This document shows, in pieces, positions 38,447 through 47,356 of a stretch of 64,000 nucleotides of DNA. Position numbers and translations under genes: made by a program. The stretch is from CAZHEV01 sp964531335 [NCBI: uncultured bacterium]. Lineage in GTDB: Bacteria > Eisenbacteria > RBG-16-71-46 > CAZHEV01. The notes beneath the pieces were generated by a model that was not told the origin of the DNA, searched no databases, and worked only from the letters and a program-made list of their open reading frames with translations. Positions within the stretch are counted from its first letter, which is position 1, and the number at the start of each line of letters is the position of its first letter. Location of the stretch: positions 73,516 to 137,515 of the forward strand of contig CAZHEV010000004.1 in NCBI GenBank assembly GCA_964531335.1. The letters are read 5' to 3'.

Positions 38447-39697
38447 GTGAGAAAGACTACGGGCGGTCTCCCGTTGTTCCTCAAGAGCTACGTGCTCGCC
38501 GGAAGCGGCATATTGATCGCCCTGCTTCTGCTCTACACCCACCAGGTGGTGGGGCGGATCAACAACCAGGTCGAGATTCTGAGCGGCATCATCGCCAGGT
38601 TCTGCGCGCTGGCCACTTTCCCCGCGCTCGAAAACCCAGAGTCCCAGGAGGTCTTCAGGTCTATCGTCGGCCAGGTGGACTTCCCGATAGTCATCACCGA
38701 CAGCGAGGGCAGGCCGAGGGCGTGGAGGGGTATCGGGATCAGCGCCCGCGAGGTGGGCGTTGAAGAGATCGCGGCGGTGGACCCGGACAACCCCACCGGG
38801 ATCGTGGGCGAGGTCATAGAGATCACAAAGGACATGGACAGGGGGCGCTCGCCGGTGCCGATGCTGGACCCCCGGACGGGCGGGCTGATGGGCTACGTCC
38901 ACTACGGCGAATGGAGCCTCGTCAAGCAGCTCAGGTTGATACCTTTCGCGCAGGTCGTAGTGGTGGCTGTCTTCGTGGCGATAGGATACTGGGGGTACAG
39001 GAACATCAAGCTGAGCGAGCAGCAATCCATCTGGGTCGGAATGGCCAGGGAGACCGCCCACCAGTTGGGCACGCCTCTTTCCTCGCTCATGGGCTGGCTG
39101 GAGCTGTTGAGGGGCGGCCCGGAGGGCGGACCGCGGCGGAGCCGGGAGGAGATCGGCAAGATCGCCGACGAGATGGACAGGGACGTGGGCCGGCTGAGCA
39201 GGGTGGCGTCCCGGTTCGGGAACATAGGTTCCATACCCAACCTCAAGTCCCAGGACATAGTACCCATAGTTTCCGAGGCCGTGCGCTATATCAAAACGCG
39301 CCTACCGCGGGGAGCCAGGAAGATCGAAGTGGTGGAGAGATACGGCGACGTCCAGCACCTCAACGTGAACGCCGAGCTCCTGGGATGGGCCGTGGAGAAC
39401 ATGCTGGTCAACTGTGTGGACGCGATGGACAAGCCCCTGGGATTATTAGAGGTGACGGTGGATCGCCGGCCCGAGACGGAGACCATCGAGATACGCATAA
39501 CGGACAACGGGAAAGGAATGACCGGGAGCGAGATGCGCAAAGCCTTCATGCCCGGATACTCCACCAAGAAGCGGGGATGGGGCCTGGGGCTCACCCTGGC
39601 GCGAAGGATAGTGGAGGAGTACCACGGCGGCAGGATATGGATCGACTCCTCCGCGCCCGGGGAGGGCACGACTTTCAAGATAGCGTTTCCAGTTTAA
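38447..39697 (+). CDS. membrane sensor histidine kinase paired with PorX-like regulator
   Basis: 416 residues. Two membrane helices (about 14-34 and 166-184) flank a periplasmic domain of about 130 residues. The DHp helix has H205 in ARETAHQLGTPLSSLMGW; the HATPase has the N box ENMLVNCVDAMD, the G1 box DNGKGM and G2 box GWGLGLTLARRIVEEY. GTG 38447 is the start. The regulator gene begins 13 bp after the stop, so they form a two-component pair. H-Q-L-G-T-P-L is the variant H box found in kinases of the PorY type, but orthology is not proven. Confidence 0.88.
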   Translation: MRKTTGGLPLFLKSYVLAGSGILIALLLLYTHQVVGRINNQVEILSGIIARFCALATFPALENPESQEVFRSIVGQVDFPIVITDSEGRPRAWRGIGISAREVGVEEIAAVDPDNPTGIVGEVIEITKDMDRGRSPVPMLDPRTGGLMGYVHYGEWSLVKQLRLIPFAQVVVVAVFVAIGYWGYRNIKLSEQQSIWVGMARETAHQLGTPLSSLMGWLELLRGGPEGGPRRSREEIGKIADEMDRDVGRLSRVASRFGNIGSIPNLKSQDIVPIVSEAVRYIKTRLPRGARKIEVVERYGDVQHLNVNAELLGWAVENMLVNCVDAMDKPLGLLEVTVDRRPETETIEIRITDNGKGMTGSEMRKAFMPGYSTKKRGWGLGLTLARRIVEEYHGGRIWIDSSAPGEGTTFKIAFPV

Positions 39698-39710
39698 AGG
39701 ATGTGACAGA

Positions 39711-41279
39711 ATGGCGGCTTCGGAAGCCAAGAAGAGAATCATGTGGGTCGACGATGAGATCGATCTGCTTCGACCTCACATGATGTTCCTGGAGGAGAGA
39801 GGATACGAGGTGACCGGCGTTTCCAGCGGGGAGGAGGCCGTCGGGCTGGCCGGAAGCCTGAGGTTCGACGTGGTCCTGCTGGACGAGATGATGCCCGGTA
39901 TGGGCGGGCTCGAGACGCTGGAGAGGATCAAGTCCGCCGATCCGTCGGTGCCCATAATCATGATAACCAAGAGCGAAGAAGAAGAGCTCATGGATGAGGC
40001 GATAGGCAAGAGGATCGACGACTATCTCACCAAGCCCGTCAATCCCAGCCAGATCTTCATGGCCTGTAAGAGGCTGTTGGAGGCCCGCAGGATCCGGGAG
40101 GACAGGATCGCGAGGAACTACGTGCCCGAGTTCAACCAGCTCGTGGCCCTCAGCTCCACCGGGCTGGACTGGGAGGGCTGGGCGGACGTCGGCTCGCGTC
40201 TGGCGGCCTGGGAGCTGAGGCTCGACGAGGTGGGCGACGAGGGGCTGATTCAGTCCCACAGCGACCAGAAGAAGGAGATGAGCATAGAGTTCTGCAGATT
40301 CGTGGAGGACAATTACGCAGACTGGGTTCACGGCGACGAGCGCCCGGTCATGTCGCTGGACATCTTCTCCCGGTACGCCGCCCCTCTTCTGTCGGCGGGC
40401 AGGCGCGTCTACTTCGTGGTCATCGACTGCATGCGCCTGGATCAGTGGATCTGCCTGGAGCCGGTGCTTCAGCCCTACTTCGACATAGAAAGACATTCTT
40501 ATTGTTCCATACTTCCCACGGCGACGCCATACTCGAGAAACGCCATATTCAGCGGGTTGTTTCCGAGCGAGCTCGCCCGGACGCACCCGGACAAGTGGGA
40601 GTCCGGGGACTCCGAGAGCAGGGGCAGGAACAGGTTCGAGCGGGACCTGCTCGGGCTCCAGATCGCCGGGCTGGGCCTCAAGGTGAAGCCGGGGTTCAAG
40701 TACCTCAAAGTCTACAACTCCGAGGAAGGAAACTCGGTCAAGAGGCAGGTCTCCTCGCTGTCCTCCCTGCCGCTCGTGGCAATGGTGTTCAATTTCGTGG
40801 ACATCCTGGCCCATGGCAGATCGGAATCGGAGATACTCCGGGAGCTGGCGCCGGACGAGGGAGGTTTCCGGTCCCTGATGAGGTCGTGGTTCGCCCACTC
40901 CGCGCTCTTCGAGATTCTCAAGTCCGCGGCGCGGGAGGACGCGGACGTCATAGTGACCACCGATCACGGCTCGGTCCTGGGACGGAGGGCGGCGCTGGTC
41001 AAGGGCGACCGCGGCACCTCGACGAACCTTCGATACAAGTTCGGAAACAACATAGGCTGCGACGAGAAGCAGGCGGTCAACGTAAAAGAACCGGAGTCGT
41101 TCAGGCTTCCCAGCGAGGGATTGAACAAGAACTATCTCGTGGCGAAAGAAGACTATTACTTCGTCTATCCCACCAGGTTTCATGAGTTCGAGAGACACTA
41201 CAAGGGAAGCTTCCAGCACGGCGGAATCTCCATGGAGGAGATGATCCTGCCGTGCGCGGTTCTCACCCCCAAAAGGTAA
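39711..41279 (+). CDS. porX: PorX-like response regulator with PglZ phosphodiesterase domain
   Basis: 522 residues. The receiver domain has the acidic pair D14-D15, the phospho-Asp D58 in LLDEMMPGM, T86 and K108, all intact. After a helical linker, residues about 210-515 form a PglZ/alkaline-phosphatase-superfamily domain: VVIDCMRLDQW (Asp239), a Thr nucleophile candidate in LPTATPYSRN (Thr270/272), NFVDILAHG and TTDHGS as metal ligands. This architecture is that of PorX, which in Bacteroidetes controls type IX secretion and has metal-dependent nuclease-type phosphodiesterase activity. No T9SS gene is next to it. It follows its kinase by 13 bp. Confidence 0.87.
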   Translation: MAASEAKKRIMWVDDEIDLLRPHMMFLEERGYEVTGVSSGEEAVGLAGSLRFDVVLLDEMMPGMGGLETLERIKSADPSVPIIMITKSEEEELMDEAIGKRIDDYLTKPVNPSQIFMACKRLLEARRIREDRIARNYVPEFNQLVALSSTGLDWEGWADVGSRLAAWELRLDEVGDEGLIQSHSDQKKEMSIEFCRFVEDNYADWVHGDERPVMSLDIFSRYAAPLLSAGRRVYFVVIDCMRLDQWICLEPVLQPYFDIERHSYCSILPTATPYSRNAIFSGLFPSELARTHPDKWESGDSESRGRNRFERDLLGLQIAGLGLKVKPGFKYLKVYNSEEGNSVKRQVSSLSSLPLVAMVFNFVDILAHGRSESEILRELAPDEGGFRSLMRSWFAHSALFEILKSAAREDADVIVTTDHGSVLGRRAALVKGDRGTSTNLRYKFGNNIGCDEKQAVNVKEPESFRLPSEGLNKNYLVAKEDYYFVYPTRFHEFERHYKGSFQHGGISMEEMILPCAVLTPKR

Positions 41280-41289
41280 GAGGTGCGTC

Positions 41290-41778
41290 TTGGATCCCGC
41301 GGAAGCCCAGGGGAGGACGGCCGCCGTCCGCTGCCGGACTGAACACGACACAGTCCGGCTGGGCCGGTCCCTGGCCGCCACGCTCGGGCGGGGGGACGCG
41401 CTCTTCGCGGAGGGAGAGCTGGGCGCCGGAAAGACCTGTCTCATAAGGGGAGTGTGCGCGGGCCTCGGTTACACGGGAACGGTGAGAAGCCCCTCCTTCG
41501 CCGTGGTGAGCCGCTACGAGGGGCGCTGCAAGATATATCACGTGGACCTCTATCGGATCCCGGAAAGCTCGCCGGAGCTGGAGGACCTCTCCAGGCAGGA
41601 GTGCTTCGCGGATGACGCCGTCACTTTGGTGGAATGGGGCGGAAAGCTCCGGCGATGGGGCGTCGAGCCCTCGGTGTCCGCGGTTGTCCGCGTCGAGGGA
41701 GACGACGGCAGGCTGGTGGCGATCTCCTTCGAGAGCGAGAACACCGCCCGCCGCGCGAAAGACGCGGGCCTTTTGTAG
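41290..41778 (+). CDS. tsaE: tRNA t6A biosynthesis ATPase TsaE
   Basis: P-loop protein that resets the TsaB-TsaD complex during N6-threonylcarbamoyladenosine formation at A37 of ANN-decoding tRNAs. It is 162 residues. Walker A GELGAGKTCLIRGV, VRSPSFAVVSRYEG and HVDLYRIPES are typical, followed by VEWGGKL. It starts at TTG 41290 behind AGAGG, 10 bp after porX. tsaB lies two genes downstream. Confidence 0.92.
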   Translation: MDPAEAQGRTAAVRCRTEHDTVRLGRSLAATLGRGDALFAEGELGAGKTCLIRGVCAGLGYTGTVRSPSFAVVSRYEGRCKIYHVDLYRIPESSPELEDLSRQECFADDAVTLVEWGGKLRRWGVEPSVSAVVRVEGDDGRLVAISFESENTARRAKDAGLL

Positions 41779-41821
41779 AAAAAACCGTGGGAGGGGTCTT
41801 GACTGACTTCCGGTCTCTACA

Positions 41822-42658
41822 ATGGCCGGGAGTAGTCGCGCGCCGGTTGGATCGCAGGACAAAGCCACTATGAGGGGAAAGAGGATAGCCCGAGCACCGC
41901 AAGCACCCAAACGGCGCACGTCGTCCGGGCGTAAGGGCTCCTCGGGCCGCGCCAGCTCGCCGGCGGCCGTGAGGTCCGGCCTGGCGCGACTTGCCGATCG
42001 CAAGCGGGCCGCGCTTCATCGCGGGTTCTTCAAGACCGGTCCCGGGGAGTACGGGGAAGGGGACGAGTTTCTTGGCGTCAAGGTACCGGATCTGAGAAGG
42101 CTCGCGCGCGAGCATGGCGAGGCCTCCTTGTCCGTGTTGCGGCGACTGATCGGATCCCCCGTCCACGAGGAGAGGCTCATCGCGCTCCTGATACTGGTGG
42201 CGAAATACTCGAGGGGCGGGGAAGAGGAAAGGCGGCGCGTCTTCGATTTCTACCTGGAGAATACCGGCGGGGTGAACAACTGGGACTTGGTGGACCTGAG
42301 CGCCGGGAATATCGTGGGGGAGCATCTGGCGGCCCGCGACAAGGCGCTGCTTTACAAGCTGGCCGAGTCGGAAGACTTGTGGGAGCGCAGGATCTCCATA
42401 ATAGCGACGTCGGCTTTCATCAAGCGCGGAGAGTACATCCACACGTTCAGAATCGCGGCGAAGTTGCTCGGAGACAAAGAGGACCTCATTCACAAGGCCG
42501 CCGGCTGGATGCTGCGCGAGGTGGGCAAGAGAGATCCGGAGTCGGAGGAGAGGTTCTTGAAGCGTCACTACAAGAGGATGCCTCGCACAATGCTTCGGTA
42601 CGCCATCGAAAGATTCCCGGAGCGAAAGAGGCTCAGATATCTCAAAGGCGACGTGTAG
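41822..42658 (+). CDS. alkD: AlkD-type DNA alkylation repair protein
   Basis: HEAT-repeat DNA glycosylase family that removes 3- and 7-alkylpurines. Residues about 60-278 match AlkD: HRGFFKTGPGEYGEGDEFLG, VPDLRRLAREHG, GGVNNWDLVDLSA (with the conserved Trp-Asp), LWERRISIIATSAFIKRGE and LIHKAAGWMLREVGKRD. The first ~50 residues are a basic Arg/Lys/Ser-rich extension; ATG 41870 is an internal alternative start. It is placed between tsaE and tsaB, with tsaB starting 3 bp after its stop. Confidence 0.9.
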   Translation: MAGSSRAPVGSQDKATMRGKRIARAPQAPKRRTSSGRKGSSGRASSPAAVRSGLARLADRKRAALHRGFFKTGPGEYGEGDEFLGVKVPDLRRLAREHGEASLSVLRRLIGSPVHEERLIALLILVAKYSRGGEEERRRVFDFYLENTGGVNNWDLVDLSAGNIVGEHLAARDKALLYKLAESEDLWERRISIIATSAFIKRGEYIHTFRIAAKLLGDKEDLIHKAAGWMLREVGKRDPESEERFLKRHYKRMPRTMLRYAIERFPERKRLRYLKGDV

Positions 42659-42661
42659 GCT

Positions 42662-43408
42662 ATGAGACCACCCGTAGTGCTGGGGATAGAGACCGCGACC
42701 GAGGCATGCGGCGCCGCGATATCCGACTCCCGCGGCGTGAGGGCTGAGGCGCTGGTCAGCGAAGGCCTGTCACATTGCTCCAGGCTCATCGGGCTGGTGG
42801 AACGGGTGATGGCGGACACCTCGGTGAAGCTGGAGGAGCTGGACCTGATCGCGGTGTCCGTCGGGCCCGGCTCTTTCACCGGTATAAGGATAGGCGTGAG
42901 CGCGGCGATAGGTCTGGCGTCGGGGTCCGGAAGACCTGTCGTGGGGGTCCCGACTCTGGATGCTCTGGCCTGGGCTCAAAGACCGTACGAAGGAATGGTG
43001 GTCCCATTCGTCGATGCCCGCCGAGGTGAGGCGTACTTCTCACTCTACCGGGCGCACGGGGATCTCGTGGAGCGCGAGAGAGGCTACGCGGTCCGGGCCC
43101 CCTCCGTCATGATGGAGGAGGTCGGGATCGCCGCGACGGCGGGCCGCGGAAGTCGCAAGACACTGCTCGCCGGTCCGGGCTCCGTGCTTTCGCGCGCCGG
43201 CATCGATCTCGCGGGCCTGGAGCGCATAGAGACGGCGCCGCCCGGGCGTTCGCATCCCAGCGCCGCCGCGGTGGCGGCCCTGGGCCTCGAGCTTCACAAT
43301 AGGGGCGGCTCCGGCTCTCCCGGCTCGTTGAGCCCCATATATGTCAGAAGGAGCGACGCCGAGTTAAGTGGCGGGCGGGACCGGGGCCGCCCGGAGCGCG
43401 ATCGATGA
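42662..43408 (+). CDS. tsaB: tRNA t6A biosynthesis protein TsaB
   Basis: Inactive ASKHA-fold partner that scaffolds TsaD and TsaE in t6A synthesis. It is 248 residues. VLGIETATEACGAAI at the N terminus, AVSVGPGSFTGIRIGVS, and VPFVDARRGEAYFSLY are the standard TsaB segments. The end is low-complexity Arg-rich. The stop overlaps rimI (ATGA). tsaD and tsaC are not in the window. Confidence 0.92.
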   Translation: MRPPVVLGIETATEACGAAISDSRGVRAEALVSEGLSHCSRLIGLVERVMADTSVKLEELDLIAVSVGPGSFTGIRIGVSAAIGLASGSGRPVVGVPTLDALAWAQRPYEGMVVPFVDARRGEAYFSLYRAHGDLVERERGYAVRAPSVMMEEVGIAATAGRGSRKTLLAGPGSVLSRAGIDLAGLERIETAPPGRSHPSAAAVAALGLELHNRGGSGSPGSLSPIYVRRSDAELSGGRDRGRPERDR

Positions 43409-43917
43409 GTGACGGAGATAGAGTGGATTGTCCCGACCCGGGTCAGAGGAGAGGGTTCGAGCTGAGGCGCATGACGCTCTCCGATCTGGATCAGGTGATC
43501 GGTATTGAGAGGGAGTCGTTTGTCGAGCCTTGGACCAAGGCCAACTTCGAGCGCGAGGTGCTTTCCCTGGACGCGTCCGAGGCGACGGTGGCGGTGCGTG
43601 AGGACGAGGTCCTGGGCTACACGGTGGCGTGGTACCTGCCGGACAAGGTCCATCTGGCGAACATAGCGGTCAAGACCGGCCGGCGAGAGCGGGGTATCGG
43701 AAGGGCCCTCGTCGAGGCGGTGATCTCGCGTGCCGGGAAGTGCGGGGGCGAAACTGTCGTGCTCGAGGTCAGGGAATCCAATCATGAGGCGAGAAAGCTC
43801 TACGATTCTCTCGGGTTCCTGGCCGTGGGAAGAAGGAAGAACTACTACAAGCGGGAGAACGAGGACGCGATTATCATGCAGATCGTCCTCGGGAAAACCG
43901 GGGGCCACGGACCATGA
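43405..43917 (+). CDS. rimI: ribosomal protein S18 alanine N-acetyltransferase RimI
   Basis: GNAT-fold acetyltransferase, 170 residues. FELRRMTLSDLDQVIGIE, the acetyl-CoA loop RRERGIGRALVEAV, and LEVRESNHEARKLYDSLGF followed by GRRKNYYKRENEDAIIM are typical of RimI. tsaB-rimI adjacency is widely conserved. It overlaps tsaB before and the phosphorylase gene after by ATGA. Confidence 0.92.
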   Translation: MSDGDRVDCPDPGQRRGFELRRMTLSDLDQVIGIERESFVEPWTKANFEREVLSLDASEATVAVREDEVLGYTVAWYLPDKVHLANIAVKTGRRERGIGRALVEAVISRAGKCGGETVVLEVRESNHEARKLYDSLGFLAVGRRKNYYKRENEDAIIMQIVLGKTGGHGP

Positions 43918-44825
43918 GAGAGAGACCGGTTGCGGGCGAGAGAATGCGATCCGCCGCGGACTGGTTCGCCTCCGGACCCGCCGCGCGCCCGCGGCTGGCC
44001 GTCGTGCTGGGGTCGGGGCTCTCGGGGGCTCTTCAAGTTCACCATGCCACCCTCGTCGCGGGATTCGAGGAGATCCCCGGCTTCATCGAGACGGGAGTGG
44101 CCGGGCATCCGGGACGCTTGATAGCCGGCCGGCTCCACGGCGTCGATGTGATAGTCTTCGAGGGGCGCGTGCATCTGTATGAAGGCCGCGGGCCCGAGAC
44201 GCTGGAGACCGTGCCCGCCTTCTCGGCGGCCGTGGGCGCTGATAGCGTTCTGCTCACCTCGGCATGCGGGGGGATTGCCCCGCATCTCGAAGTCGGAGAT
44301 TTCGTGGTAGTGCGGGATCACCTGTTGTATCCTCTTGGGGGCTCGGTCCGGCGCCTCGGGCGGGCAACGGGGGGCTTTCCGGGCCGTGTGCGGGCCCTCG
44401 CCGGTGACGGAACGGAGGCCGTGGAGGCCAGGGGGCGATTTCGCCCCACGAAGGGTCCGTACAGCGCCGAATTGGCCGGCGTCCTGGAAAGGGCCTGTTT
44501 GGAGTGCGGCGCGCCGTGGAGGCGGGGAGTGCTGGCGTTTTCAGCGGGGCCTTGCTATGAAAGCCCTGCTGAGGCAAGATTGTTGTGCAAAACGGGCGCG
44601 GACGTGGTCTCCATGTCGGCCGGTGCCGAGGCGCTTTCGTCGTGGATCGGCGGGCTCGAGGTGGCGTCACTCTGCTGCGTCACCAATCTGGTAGGCCTGT
44701 GGAGCCGGAGACACGGCAGTCACGAGGACGTTCTCCGGGAGGCAACCAAGGCGAAGGACACAATGAGCGCGGTTCTGGATAGGTTTGTGCGCCTGATCGC
44801 GCGGAGAGGACCGGGTCACGAATGA
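43914..44825 (+). CDS. punA: purine nucleoside phosphorylase (trimeric PunA type)
   Basis: Phosphorolysis of purine nucleosides for salvage. It is 303 residues. LGSGLSG near residue 32, GVAGHPGRLIAGRLHGVDV, FEGRVHLYEG, GPCYESPAEARLL and CVTNLVGLWS match the family. The usual TNAAGG is TSACGG, and the segment GADVVSMSAGAEA differs from the usual GMSTVPE, so substrate preference may be shifted. It overlaps rimI and accD by ATGA, so it belongs to the same run. Confidence 0.82.
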   Translation: MRERPVAGERMRSAADWFASGPAARPRLAVVLGSGLSGALQVHHATLVAGFEEIPGFIETGVAGHPGRLIAGRLHGVDVIVFEGRVHLYEGRGPETLETVPAFSAAVGADSVLLTSACGGIAPHLEVGDFVVVRDHLLYPLGGSVRRLGRATGGFPGRVRALAGDGTEAVEARGRFRPTKGPYSAELAGVLERACLECGAPWRRGVLAFSAGPCYESPAEARLLCKTGADVVSMSAGAEALSSWIGGLEVASLCCVTNLVGLWSRRHGSHEDVLREATKAKDTMSAVLDRFVRLIARRGPGHE

Positions 44826-45877
44826 ACCTCTCTTGGTTCAGGAGAAAGAAGAAAGAGCTCACCGGCGAGGCTGGAAAGAGGGAGATCCCGGATGGCCTGT
44901 GGCAGAAGTGCCCTTCGTGCAGCGAGATAATCTACAGGAAGGAGCTCGACCGCAACCTGTCGGTGTGCTTCAAGTGCGGGCATCACTTTCGCATTTCCTG
45001 CGCCCGATACATCGAGCTGCTCACCGACGACGGGAGTTTCGTCGAGCGTTTCTCCGATATAATCTCCACCGATCCGCTGGGCTTCAAGGACTCCAAGAAC
45101 TACCCTGATAGAATAAAGGCGGCCAGGAAGAAGACCGGTATGAACGAGGCGGTCGTCTGCGGCGAGGCCAGGATCGATACGCTTCCGGTAGTCTTATCCA
45201 TCATGGATTTCAGCTTTCTGGGAGGGAGCATGGGGTCCGCCGTCGGAGAGAAGATAGCCAGGAGCATCGAGCTTGCGATCGACCGGAGGCTGGGCCTTGT
45301 CGTCGTGTCCGCTTCCGGCGGGGCGAGAATGCAGGAGGGGATCCTCTCGCTGATGCAGATGGCCAAGACTGCCTCATGGCTCGCCAGAATGGACAGGTCC
45401 CGGCTTCCGTTCATCTCCGTGTTGACCAATCCGACCACGGCCGGGGTGATGGCCAGCTATGCGTCGCTCGGCGACGTTATAGTCTCGGAGCCGGGGGCGC
45501 TGATCGGATTCGCCGGCCCGCGCGTCATCAAGCAGACGACGGGCGAGGACATGCCCGAGGACAGGCAGAAGGCGGAGTCAATGCTCAAGCACGGCATGTT
45601 GGACATCATCGTTCCGCGGACCCGGCTGCGGGAGACCGTGTCCGGGATCCTCTCCCTCACCTACAAATCCCTGCACATAGGACCCTGGGCCCAACCCATG
45701 GAAGATGAGGACCTCATCGCCGAGCGCACGATTGTCGGCCGGGAGCTGGGGGTCGAATCAGGAGAACAGAGCAGCTCACTCGGGGAGTCCGGCGGCGACG
45801 CTCGAGCGCAGCGCCGGAGCGGTGGGCGATCCGATGGGCCCGGGCATGCTCGGTTGGGCGAGCAGCCTCGGAGTTGA
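44822..45877 (+). CDS. accD: acetyl-CoA carboxylase carboxyltransferase subunit beta
   Basis: Beta half of the carboxyltransferase that makes malonyl-CoA. It has a zinc ribbon with C30, C33, C49 and C52, then the carboxylase fold: FSFLGGSMGSAVGEK, VVSASGGARMQEGILSLMQM, VLTNPTTAGVMASYASLGD and IGFAGPRVIKQTTGE. The conserved domain ends near residue 290; about 60 further residues (GESGGDARAQRRSGGRSDG) are Gly/Arg/Ser-rich and not family-like. The protein is 351 residues against a usual 280-305. accA is not here. Confidence 0.94.
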   Translation: MNLSWFRRKKKELTGEAGKREIPDGLWQKCPSCSEIIYRKELDRNLSVCFKCGHHFRISCARYIELLTDDGSFVERFSDIISTDPLGFKDSKNYPDRIKAARKKTGMNEAVVCGEARIDTLPVVLSIMDFSFLGGSMGSAVGEKIARSIELAIDRRLGLVVVSASGGARMQEGILSLMQMAKTASWLARMDRSRLPFISVLTNPTTAGVMASYASLGDVIVSEPGALIGFAGPRVIKQTTGEDMPEDRQKAESMLKHGMLDIIVPRTRLRETVSGILSLTYKSLHIGPWAQPMEDEDLIAERTIVGRELGVESGEQSSSLGESGGDARAQRRSGGRSDGPGHARLGEQPRS

Positions 45878-45996
45878 ATTCACAGCGGCGGATATTCGAG
45901 TGATCCTCGTGGGGCTCGCGGCGCCATGGTGCCTGCTGCGGGGGCGGAAAGTTCCGCGGCGAGGGCTCCCGCGAGGCCCTGGAGGTCTGTTCTGAA

Positions 45997-47301
45997 GTGA
46001 GATACAGGCGAATACTCAAGTATCTGTATGGCCGGGAGAGGCTGGCCATGAGGTTGGGACTGGAGGGCGTCAAGCGCATCCTCAACAATCTCGGCGACCC
46101 GCAGACTTCGTTTCCTTCGGTTCTCGTGGCGGGAAGCAACGGCAAAGGCTCGACCGCCGTGATCATAGCTTCGATCCTCAAAGCGGCCGGTTACAGGACG
46201 GGACTCTATACCTCTCCCCACCTCATCGATTTCCGGGAACGAATAAGGGTGGACGGCAAGAGCATAACGGAAACGGAAGTGGAGTCCCTGATGGGGGTGA
46301 TCGGCGACACGGTTGAGGAGGAGGGAAGCAGCTTCTTCGAGGCGACGACCGCCATGGCCCTCAAGCACTTCAGTGACAAGAAGGTGGATATCGCTGTGCT
46401 GGAGGTCGGACTGGGAGGGCGCCTGGACGCGACCAACGCCTCGCATCCGGCGCTTTCGGTGATTACTTCGATCTCGAAGGACCACACGGAGATACTCGGG
46501 GACTCCCTGGATACAATAACCCGCGAGAAGGCCGGCATACTGAGGCCCGGGGGTCTCGCTGTGGCCGGCTTCGAAGGGGGGGTCGCCGCGGAGGCGCTGA
46601 GGAGGGAGGCCCAGGCCATAGGGGCGACCGTGTCCAGCGTGGGAGCCGACGTGGCGTCGAGAGTGTTGAGTGTGAGCAGGCAGGGCACCTCCTTTTCGCT
46701 GCGATGGAAAGGGGACTGGGAATGGGGACCGGCGATGATGCTGGGCGTTCCCGGCAGGCACCAGGCCAGAAACGCCGCCACGGCCGCCCTGGCGGCCATG
46801 TCTTTGAAAGGCGCCGGCTTTGCGGTGAGCGTCGACCACGTGGCCAAGGGGGTGAAGCACGTACGATGGCCCGGTCGCTTCCAGGTTCTGGGCCCCGACG
46901 TGAGCACTTGCGTGCTCGACGTGGCGCACAACCCATCGGCCGCCGAGGCCCTGGTCAGGACCTTTCAGGACGTCTATCCGGGCGGCTCCGCGGTCCTCGT
47001 ACTGGGAATGAGCGCCGACAAAGACCACAGGCTTTTCCTGCGGAAGCTCAGGCCCGTGGTCGCTGAAGCCGTCGTTACGGAAGCTCCCAACGTGAGGTCG
47101 CTGCCCGTTGGAATACTGTGCAGAATGGCGGAGGAGGCAGGGCTGAAAGCGCGGGTGGTCCCTCAGGTCCGCGAGGCGGTCTCGGCCGCGAGGGCCGTCG
47201 CGCGCGCTCGCGGCGCCCATGTCCTGGTCACCGGATCCATCTTCGTGATCGGCGAGGCGATGGTCCAACTTGGAGTGGAAGGATTGGATAAGGCTTATTG
47301 A
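45997..47301 (+). CDS. folC: folylpolyglutamate synthase / dihydrofolate synthase
   Basis: Mur-ligase family enzyme that adds glutamate to dihydropteroate and folates. It is 434 residues. P-loop AGSNGKGSTAVI (45-56), LYTSPHLIDFRERIRVDG, FEATTAMALKHF, LEVGLGGRLDATN and GVPGRHQARNAATA are characteristic; DVAHNPSAAEAL belongs to the C-terminal domain. It starts at GTG 45997. It follows accD, as in many genomes (accD-folC). Confidence 0.94.
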   Translation: MRYRRILKYLYGRERLAMRLGLEGVKRILNNLGDPQTSFPSVLVAGSNGKGSTAVIIASILKAAGYRTGLYTSPHLIDFRERIRVDGKSITETEVESLMGVIGDTVEEEGSSFFEATTAMALKHFSDKKVDIAVLEVGLGGRLDATNASHPALSVITSISKDHTEILGDSLDTITREKAGILRPGGLAVAGFEGGVAAEALRREAQAIGATVSSVGADVASRVLSVSRQGTSFSLRWKGDWEWGPAMMLGVPGRHQARNAATAALAAMSLKGAGFAVSVDHVAKGVKHVRWPGRFQVLGPDVSTCVLDVAHNPSAAEALVRTFQDVYPGGSAVLVLGMSADKDHRLFLRKLRPVVAEAVVTEAPNVRSLPVGILCRMAEEAGLKARVVPQVREAVSAARAVARARGAHVLVTGSIFVIGEAMVQLGVEGLDKAY

Positions 47302-47356
47302 TTGAGAAAGAGACGGGGCGCCCGAAGGGGGCGCGGATAAGTTTGGAGTGGTCCAA

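Noticed and set aside
39675-41444. 589-codon minus-strand frame opposite porX
   Set aside because: The + strand encodes an unmistakable receiver-PglZ protein over the same bases.
45705-45995. 96-codon frame between accD and folC as a separate gene
   Set aside because: Mostly overlaps accD out of frame, with no RBS and no recognisable features.
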